A DNA stretch of 64,000 nucleotides from N074bin45 sp039587475 (GTDB lineage Bacteria > Gemmatimonadota > Gemmatimonadetes > Gemmatimonadales > GWC2-71-9). The position numbers were made by a program, and so were the translations under genes. The notes beneath the pieces were generated by a model. It ran no database searches. It worked only from the letters and a program-made list of their open reading frames with translations, and was not told where the DNA came from. Below are positions 58,786 through 64,000 of this stretch, piece after piece; the first letter of the stretch is position 1; each line of letters starts with the position of its first letter. The stretch is from assembly GCA_039587475.1 (NCBI GenBank), contig JBDHIK010000002.1, positions 32,287-96,286 on the forward strand. Reading direction: 5' to 3'.

Positions 58786-60096
58786 ATGCTCAAAGCACGT
58801 CAGCGCCTGGGGAAGTACCAGATCGAAGCCCCTCTCGGAGAGGGTGGCTTTGCCACCGTCTACCGGGCCCTCGATACCATCGAGGGAATCAAGGTGGCCC
58901 TCAAGGTGCCGCACCCTGAACTGTCCTCCAAAAAGTTCTACGATGAGTTTCTCCGGGAGGTCCGGCTGAGCGCCGGGTTGGATCACCCTGGTATCCTCCC
59001 CATCAAGAACGCCTCGATCATCGACGACCGCTTCGTCGTTGCCTACCCGCTTGGGCAGGCCACCTTGGGGGACCGGCTGCAGCGCCGCGTCGCTCCCAAG
59101 ACGGCCCTGAGCTACGCCGAGCAAATCCTGGAAGCGGTGGCGTATGCCCACCGTCACAAGGTCGTTCACTGCGACCTCAAGCCCGACAACTTCATCATGT
59201 TCCCGGGTAACCGGGTTCGTCTCACCGACTTCGGCATTGCCAAACTGGCGCTGCGTCGCGCCACGCTGTCGGGGTCGGGCACGGGCAGCGTGGGGTTTCT
59301 GGCCCCAGAGCAGGCCTTCGGGCGCCCGACCTACGCTTCGGACGTCTTTGCGCTGGGCCTGCTGTGCTACCGGCTGTTTGCCGGCCAGCTTCCCACCTGG
59401 CCCTACGAGTGGCCGCCGCCCGGCTACGACCGGCTCAAGCGCGCCGTTCATCCCGACCTCATCGCCATCATCTACCGGGCGACGGATCTCGACCATAAGA
59501 AGCGCTACCAGGATGCCAACCGCATGCTGGCGGCCTTTCGTCGGGTCGAACCGCGCGCCCTTCGTGGTCTCGGTACCAAACGTCGTCGGCGAGGGAGCGT
59601 GCCCAAGCCGGTCGGCCACTGGCGCACGCTGCGCCTCAAGGAGTTCAACCTTGGGTTGGGGCGCGCCCTCCAGGCCAAGCACCAGTGCGGCCGTTGTCGC
59701 GGACCGATGAGTGAGTCGATGCGGTCCTGTCCCTGGTGTGGCAACGAGCGGAAGAGGCATACCGGGCGGTCGCCGTTCCCTGCCAGGTGCCCGCGTTGCC
59801 GGAGGGGCGTCAAACTCGATTGGCGGTTCTGTCCCTGGTGCTATGGTGGCGTCATTCAGGAGCCATCGGCGCGGGAGTACACCGACGTCCGCTACGAGGG
59901 GAAGTGCCGCAGCACGCGGTGCAGCCGCAAGGACCTGATGCCGTTCATGCGGTATTGTCCCTGGTGCCGAACCAAGGTGGCCCGCAAGTGGAAGCTGCCG
60001 CAGGGTGGCACGCCATGTACCAAGTGCGGGTGGGGCGTCGCGGCCGATTATTGGTCGGCCTGTCCCTGGTGCGGAACCGGGATGCGATCCACGTAA
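58786..60096 (+). CDS. Ser/Thr protein kinase with four C-terminal zinc ribbons
   Basis: 436 residues. Kinase domain about 10-255: glycine loop PLGEGGFATVYRA (16-28), Lys40 (KVALKVPHP), catalytic loop Val-Val-His128-Cys129-Asp130-Leu-Lys-Pro-Asp-Asn, and DFG 148-150. The usual HRD arginine is Cys129 (non-RD kinase). No transmembrane helix is seen. The tail has four zinc ribbons, each ending CPWC: Cys301/304/315/318, Cys335/338/349/352, Cys374/379/391/394, Cys411/414/426/429. A basic linker (TKRRRRGS) joins the parts. The ribbons could bind nucleic acid or protein. The arrangement is unusual and its role unknown. Confidence 0.9.
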   Translation: MLKARQRLGKYQIEAPLGEGGFATVYRALDTIEGIKVALKVPHPELSSKKFYDEFLREVRLSAGLDHPGILPIKNASIIDDRFVVAYPLGQATLGDRLQRRVAPKTALSYAEQILEAVAYAHRHKVVHCDLKPDNFIMFPGNRVRLTDFGIAKLALRRATLSGSGTGSVGFLAPEQAFGRPTYASDVFALGLLCYRLFAGQLPTWPYEWPPPGYDRLKRAVHPDLIAIIYRATDLDHKKRYQDANRMLAAFRRVEPRALRGLGTKRRRRGSVPKPVGHWRTLRLKEFNLGLGRALQAKHQCGRCRGPMSESMRSCPWCGNERKRHTGRSPFPARCPRCRRGVKLDWRFCPWCYGGVIQEPSAREYTDVRYEGKCRSTRCSRKDLMPFMRYCPWCRTKVARKWKLPQGGTPCTKCGWGVAADYWSACPWCGTGMRST

Positions 60097-60142
60097 CCCC
60101 GCGCGCGCGCGCCCGGCCGTCCACGACCACCGGAGAAAGCCC

Positions 60143-61510
60143 ATGCCGGAACATCTCGATCGCCGCGACCTCCTCAAGCTCAGCGCCGCCGGGCTCGGTC
60201 TGGCCGCCGCCGGCAGCATGCTCGGCTGCGGCACCGAAGACGCTCATCGCAGTGCCGCTCCCTCTCTCGGCGGCGCGCCCAGTGAGCTGTTCCGCGCCCC
60301 TCCCATGGCTGTCGTGCGCATGGGGTTCGTGGGCGTGGGGCTCCAAGGTGGCGCCCACGTACAGAATTTTCTCCGGATTCCAGGCGTGGAGATCGTGGCG
60401 CTCTGTGACATCGATGTGCCCCGGCTGGAAGAGGTTGCCTCATGGGTCGAACAGGCCGGCCAGCCGAGGCCGACGACGTATGGCCGCGGCGACACCGACT
60501 TCGAGCGCCTATGCCAAACCGAAGACCTCGATCTGGTGCTCACGGCCACGCCATGGGAATGGCACGTCCCGGTCTGTACCGCCGCCATGGAGAACGACAA
60601 ACACGTCGCCACCGAAGTCCCCGCCGCCTACACCATCGAGGACTGCTGGAAGCTGGTGGAGTGGGCCGAGCGGTATCACAAGCACTGTGTCATGCTCGAG
60701 AACGTCAATTACGGGCAGGCGGAGTTGATGGTTCTCAACATGGTGCGCCAGGGGCTGTTCGGGGAGATTCTCCACGGAGAGGGCGGCTACCTGCACGACC
60801 TTCGGGCCATCAAGTTCGAGGACGCGCACGAGGGCCTGTGGCGACGCGCTCACTCGACGGCTCGCAACGGCAACCTGTACCCGACCCATGGATTGGGCCC
60901 CATCGCCAACTGCATGGACATCAATCGGGGCGACCGTTTCGACCATCTGGTTTCGATGAGCGGGCCGTCACGCGGCCTGCAACAGTGGGCCCAGGACCAC
61001 TATCCACCCGAGTCCCCCAAACGGCGTGAGCAGTTTGTCCTGGGCGACGTCAACGTCAGCCTCATCAAGACCAGCCGGGGCCGCACCATCTACGTGAGTC
61101 ACGATACCAACCTTCCGAGGCCCTACAGCCGGATTCACCTGGTGCAGGGCACCCGCGGCATTTTTCAGGGTTACCCCAACAGAGTGCATGTGGAGGGCCG
61201 CAGTCCGGGTCACGAGTGGCAGTCGATGGAGGAGTACTACGCGGAGTTCGAACATCCGCTGTGGCGCCGATTGCTGGAAGAATCGCAAGGCGCTGGTCAT
61301 GGCGGCATGGACTACCTGGAGGACTGGCGGCTCATCCAGTGTCTGCGGGAAGGCACACCCACCGACATGAACGTCTACGACGCCGCCGCCCTGAGTGCCG
61401 TGACCCCGTTGTCGGAATGGTCGGTGGCCAACAACAGCAAGCCAATCGCGTTCCCCGATTTCACGCGCGGCCAGTGGCAAGTGTATCCGGAACTCGGGAT
61501 CGTCAGCTAG
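60143..61510 (+). CDS. GH109-like Gfo/Idh/MocA oxidoreductase, Tat lipoprotein
   Basis: 455 residues from ATG 60143 with a ribosome site CGGAGA. The N-terminus carries a twin-arginine signal (RRDLLKLSAAGLGLAAAG, residues 7-24) and a lipobox MLGC (Cys29). The dinucleotide fold has MGFVGVGLQGGAHVQNFL and ALCDID, followed by LTATPWEWHVPVCTAAMENDKHVATEVPAA. The C-terminal part with GHGGMDYLEDWRLIQCLREGTPTDMNVYDAAALSAV is typical of GH109. Family members remove alpha-N-acetylgalactosamine by an NAD-dependent mechanism or act on other sugars. The folded protein is exported with its cofactor. Substrate is inferred only. Confidence 0.88.
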   Translation: MPEHLDRRDLLKLSAAGLGLAAAGSMLGCGTEDAHRSAAPSLGGAPSELFRAPPMAVVRMGFVGVGLQGGAHVQNFLRIPGVEIVALCDIDVPRLEEVASWVEQAGQPRPTTYGRGDTDFERLCQTEDLDLVLTATPWEWHVPVCTAAMENDKHVATEVPAAYTIEDCWKLVEWAERYHKHCVMLENVNYGQAELMVLNMVRQGLFGEILHGEGGYLHDLRAIKFEDAHEGLWRRAHSTARNGNLYPTHGLGPIANCMDINRGDRFDHLVSMSGPSRGLQQWAQDHYPPESPKRREQFVLGDVNVSLIKTSRGRTIYVSHDTNLPRPYSRIHLVQGTRGIFQGYPNRVHVEGRSPGHEWQSMEEYYAEFEHPLWRRLLEESQGAGHGGMDYLEDWRLIQCLREGTPTDMNVYDAAALSAVTPLSEWSVANNSKPIAFPDFTRGQWQVYPELGIVS

Positions 61511-61519
61511 GCGTTCCCG

Positions 61520-62092
61520 CTATCCGAAGCGCACCGCATAGGCTGCGGTGAAGGCGGCGATCAACAACCAACTCACGACCGTCAGGACCGCATGGATCTT
61601 CATGTTGGCACTCAACCGCAGCACGGCGGTCACCGCCGCAAAGGTGGCTAGCAGAGGCGCCGCCGGCCGGAAGGCTCCCTCGAGCACCACTCCCAGGAAC
61701 AACGCCCACAGCCAGAACAACAAGCCGACCGTGAAGAACGATTTCCGCCCGTCGACATAATGCTCGCTCAGATCCAGCCGCCCTTCCGGAACATCGGGTA
61801 GGAGCAGGCTGGTCCCCAGAAACAGGAGAATGGGGCCGAGGAGGAGGTAGAGATAGGTCAAGAAGGTGAACGTTGCGGCCTGCTGCACCGTCCACATCTG
61901 CCACCACAGCAGAATATGCAGGATGAACTGCAGTCCGGCCCAGGCGCCGAACAGGCTCGAATGCGCGATCTCGAAGTGCCGTCTGCGCCGGAGGTACTCG
62001 GCCAGTCCCAGGAGCAAACGGGTCATCCCCAGGCCGTTGACCACGGCGGCCAGGGCGATGATGAAGGCGAAGGCGCGGAAATCAAGATCCAT
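61520..62092 (-). CDS. Hypothetical membrane protein, about six TM helices
   Basis: 190 residues from ATG 62092; an in-frame upstream ATG is in a non-coding-like stretch. Helices: FRAFAFIIALAAVVNGLGMTRLLLGLAEYL, SLFGAWAGLQFILHILLWWQMW, FTFLTYLYLLLGPILLFLGTSLLL, SFFTVGLLFWLWALFLGVVLEG, PAAPLLATFAAVTAVLRLS and HAVLTVVSWLLIAAFTAAYAV. Aromatic residues cluster in the second and third helices. The family is not recognised. It converges with the GH109-like gene, with 9 bp between the stops, and lies divergent from the serine hydrolase. Confidence 0.72.
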   Translation of the reverse strand: MDLDFRAFAFIIALAAVVNGLGMTRLLLGLAEYLRRRRHFEIAHSSLFGAWAGLQFILHILLWWQMWTVQQAATFTFLTYLYLLLGPILLFLGTSLLLPDVPEGRLDLSEHYVDGRKSFFTVGLLFWLWALFLGVVLEGAFRPAAPLLATFAAVTAVLRLSANMKIHAVLTVVSWLLIAAFTAAYAVRFG

Positions 62093-62195
62093 GGGGGCGC
62101 AAGGTAGCCGGCCTCCCGTCCCCGGCAAGTGGCCGACGCAACTTTCTTGTTCCAAATTGCGTCATAGTGGCTGACTTGTCCCTCTCGAGGCTCAT

Positions 62196-63740
62196 GTGCC
62201 AAACAATCCTCCCATCCGGCTCACTCTTACCGTCCTCCTGGCATTGACCATTCTTCTCGCGACGCAGCTCTCCGGCCAGGCCCGACCCGGCAGCGACGCC
62301 CCGGCCTTCTCGGATGACGCCGACCGCTTCATCGAGGAGACGCTTGCCGCGTTCTCCATGATGCCGGGTATCGCCGTGTCCGTCGTTCGCGGGGACGAGA
62401 CGGTCTATGCGCGGGGCTTTGGCTATGCCGATGTCGAAGCGGGGGTGAGAGCCACGGAGGAGACGGAGTACTACATCGCCTCGTCCACCAAGTCGTTTAC
62501 GGCACTGGCGGCGCAGTTGCTCCACGTGGATGGGACGATCGATCTCGATCGATCCCTGCAAAGTTATCTGCCCGACGTGGCGTTCGACCCGGAGATCGAA
62601 GCGGACTCGATCACACTGCGAGATCTGCTGACGCACACGGGCGGGATCAGCAACGGCGCCATCGTCTTCCGCACCGCCTTCAGTGGCGAACACACCCAGA
62701 CGGCTCTGCTGCGCGCCATGACCGCGACCACGGTGGAATCGCGTGCTCCGCGCGGGGAATTTCGCTACACCAACTTGGGGTACAACATTCTGAGCGTGAT
62801 CCTCGATCGCGAGACGGGAATGCCGTGGCAGGATCTGCTCGCCAAGACGGTGTTCGCGCCTTCCGGCATGCCGCGCACGACCGCCTACGTGTCGCTCCCC
62901 GCCAAGGAAGGCTGGCCGGTCGCCCGGCCGTACTTCGGAATCGAGGCGGGGCAACAGGAACGCCTCTACCTGGAGAAGGCCGACAACACGATGCAGGCCG
63001 CAGGAGGGATGTACTCGACTGCGGCCGATCTGGCGCGCTGGGTCACGATCCAGTTGAACGAGGGCCGGATCGACGGGCAACAGGTCTTCCCCCCAGAGGT
63101 GATTCGCGAGACGCACCATCCGTTCGCGGAGACCGATACCCGCTTCGGCCCCTATGAGCGAGAAGGTGGCTATGGACTCGGCTGGTATATCGGCGGGTAT
63201 GATGGCCGAGTGCTGATCCACCACTTCGGCGGGTTCGCCGGATGGCGCTCGCATGTCTCATTCATGCCGGAACACGACGTCGGCGTCGTCGTGCTTGCCA
63301 ATCAAGGCCCGGTAGGCTCGCTCCTGGCAGATCTGGTGGCCACCTACGCGTACGATTGGTGGCTCGGTCGAGACAGCCTCGAGGCGGTGTACCGCGCGAA
63401 GCGGGATGAGGTCACCCAGCGCGTGACCCAGAGGAAAGGGCGAATCGAAGACGACCTCGCGCGACGGGCCGAGCGCACGTGGACGCTCACCGAACCACTC
63501 GAGTCGTACGTCGGCACGTACCGAAGCGATCTGTACGGCACGCTCACCGTTACCATAGCGGAGGGTGTCCTCGCGGCGGCCATCGGCAACATGCACGCCG
63601 TGTCCACGCCCTTCACCAGGCCCAACACCATCAGGGTGGAGATGGTCCCCAAGAACGGTGAGGTGATTGCGTTTACCGTCGAGAATGGGAGGGTGATCGA
63701 CGCCCGCAATGGCGATGCGGTGTTCGTGAAGGTGGAGTGA
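62196..63740 (+). CDS. Serine hydrolase, class C beta-lactamase/D-alanyl carboxypeptidase-like
   Basis: 514 residues starting at GTG 62196, with a signal peptide ending near LSGQA. The active site SxxK is Ser96-Ser-Thr-Lys99 (YIASSTKSFTAL). The second motif is Y-T-N in FRYTNLGYNILS. The third, KTG position, is HFG in LIHHFGGFAGWRSH, a common change in esterase-like members. The domain runs about 40-400; a C-terminal domain of about 110 residues (LESYVGTYRSDLYGTLTVTI) is typical of class C-like exported esterases. It would hydrolyse peptides or esters in the periplasm; antibiotic resistance is not implied. Substrate unknown. Confidence 0.9.
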   Translation: MPNNPPIRLTLTVLLALTILLATQLSGQARPGSDAPAFSDDADRFIEETLAAFSMMPGIAVSVVRGDETVYARGFGYADVEAGVRATEETEYYIASSTKSFTALAAQLLHVDGTIDLDRSLQSYLPDVAFDPEIEADSITLRDLLTHTGGISNGAIVFRTAFSGEHTQTALLRAMTATTVESRAPRGEFRYTNLGYNILSVILDRETGMPWQDLLAKTVFAPSGMPRTTAYVSLPAKEGWPVARPYFGIEAGQQERLYLEKADNTMQAAGGMYSTAADLARWVTIQLNEGRIDGQQVFPPEVIRETHHPFAETDTRFGPYEREGGYGLGWYIGGYDGRVLIHHFGGFAGWRSHVSFMPEHDVGVVVLANQGPVGSLLADLVATYAYDWWLGRDSLEAVYRAKRDEVTQRVTQRKGRIEDDLARRAERTWTLTEPLESYVGTYRSDLYGTLTVTIAEGVLAAAIGNMHAVSTPFTRPNTIRVEMVPKNGEVIAFTVENGRVIDARNGDAVFVKVE

Positions 63741-63802
63741 GGAGCGTGGAGTGAGTCACTCGAGGTCGTGCACCAGCTGTCCCCGAGGTCGAATGCCGGG
63801 TA

Positions 63803-63831
63803 TTGCATGAACATGCAGTAGTCTGTATATT
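63803..63831 (+). promoter_or_regulatory. argR: Promoter with ARG-box-like palindrome ahead of argR
   Basis: TTGCAT (63803-63808) and TATATT (63826-63831) are spaced 17 bp apart, a good sigma-70-type promoter. TGCATGAACATGCA (63804-63817), an imperfect palindrome TGCAT-N4-ATGCA, overlaps the -35. It resembles ArgR-binding half sites and would permit autoregulation. Confidence 0.6.
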
Positions 63832-63854
63832 AATGCCTCCACTCGGAGGCTCCC

Positions 63855-64000
63855 GTGGCCGACCCCGGCGACAAGACGAAACGGCACCGCTATATCCTGC
63901 AGATCGTCCAATCCCAGGCGGTCGGTACCCAGGATGAGCTGTTGGAGGCACTGGAAGCCAAGGGGATCGAAGTCACCCAGTCGACTCTCTCCCGGGACCT
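63855..64000 (+). CDS. argR: Arginine repressor, N-terminal fragment
   Basis: 48 codons are present, cut by the window end. GTG 63855 is preceded by GGAGG at five bases, inside a hairpin GCCTCC/GGAGGC. The peptide ADPGDKTKRHRYILQIVQSQAVGTQDELLEALEAKGIEVTQSTLSRD is the winged-helix DNA-binding domain of ArgR, with the recognition segment QSTLSRD. The full protein should be a hexamer that binds ARG boxes when arginine is present. Arginine biosynthesis genes may follow beyond the window. Confidence 0.93.
   Translation, partial: MADPGDKTKRHRYILQIVQSQAVGTQDELLEALEAKGIEVTQSTLSRD

Noticed and set aside
60102..60115. Short alternating CG repeat between the kinase and the GH109-like gene
   Set aside because: Too short and in GC-rich DNA; no evidence for function.
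58771..60234. Minus-strand open frame across the zinc-ribbon kinase
   Set aside because: Pro/Arg/Ala-rich with no family; the kinase and its CPWC motifs on the plus strand are unmistakable.
63749..63761. 13-bp palindrome GAGTGAGTCACTC after the serine hydrolase stop
   Set aside because: No U tract and too short a spacer for a terminator; may be chance or a protein site, but not supportable.

Overview
The window is 64 kb of GC-rich, densely packed bacterial chromosome with about 66 protein genes, several of them in translationally coupled runs. I see no rRNA, tRNA, CRISPR array, transposase, integrase or plasmid function. The gene set suggests a free-living, diderm, aerobic heterotroph. It includes outer-membrane barrels (Omp85-like, DUF5916), many exported hydrolases and lipoproteins, a Pkn-type Ser/Thr kinase with TPRs, LytS/LytTR signalling, an S46 dipeptidyl peptidase, a GH109-type Tat lipoprotein and a penicillin acylase. 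This mix is typical of Gemmatimonadota and relatives. That placement is an inference from gene content; no phylogenetic marker was analysed.

Layout. 1-2136: end of a nucleoside/sugar ABC importer operon. 2205-12731: mostly small enzymes and exported proteins (zinc ribbon/SH3 protein, DinB-like, Zn alcohol dehydrogenase, Omp85-like barrel, S46 peptidase, cupin, YbaK, VOC, NTF2-like, FkbM methyltransferase). 12969-20126: a Ser/Thr kinase with TPRs, an FMN reductase, and a four-gene overlapping operon (cytochrome c, HtrA-type protease, FHA membrane protein, MliC-like lipoprotein). 20310-22438: a sulfur-handling operon (SQR-like flavoprotein, TusE/DsrC-like carrier, DsrE2-like protein). 22543-30958: an OM barrel, an operon of DUF5916 barrel, LanC-like lipoprotein and NTF2-like protein, a LytS/LytTR pair and a methyltransferase.

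31076-36177: queuosine reductase, fumarase C, AI-2E-type permease, four-helix-bundle protein, and an ArsR/AHSA1 pair with a perfect palindromic operator over the start codon. 36426-44894: penicillin acylase, HAD phosphatase, arylsulfatase, alpha-carbonic anhydrase operon, ChaN-like and LOG-like proteins. 44925-50810: DUF1624 membrane protein, deoxyhypusine-synthase-like enzyme with an adjacent MFS transporter, and a tandem-GAF protein. 50852-54553: a metal uptake locus with substrate-binding protein, permease, porin and His-rich protein but no ATPase. 54612-57327: a BtuF-BtuC-BtuD vitamin B12 importer under a cobalamin riboswitch. 57690-64000: beta-propeller protein, Ser/Thr kinase with four zinc ribbons, GH109-type oxidoreductase, membrane protein, class C beta-lactamase-like hydrolase, and the start of argR with a visible promoter and ARG-box-like palindrome.

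The most unusual items are the cytochrome/protease/FHA/MliC operon next to a kinase, the HCD-type kinase with four CPWC zinc ribbons, the 22-bp palindrome at the ArsR start codon, the metal-import locus without an ATPase, and the Zn-ligand-less LanC-like lipoprotein.
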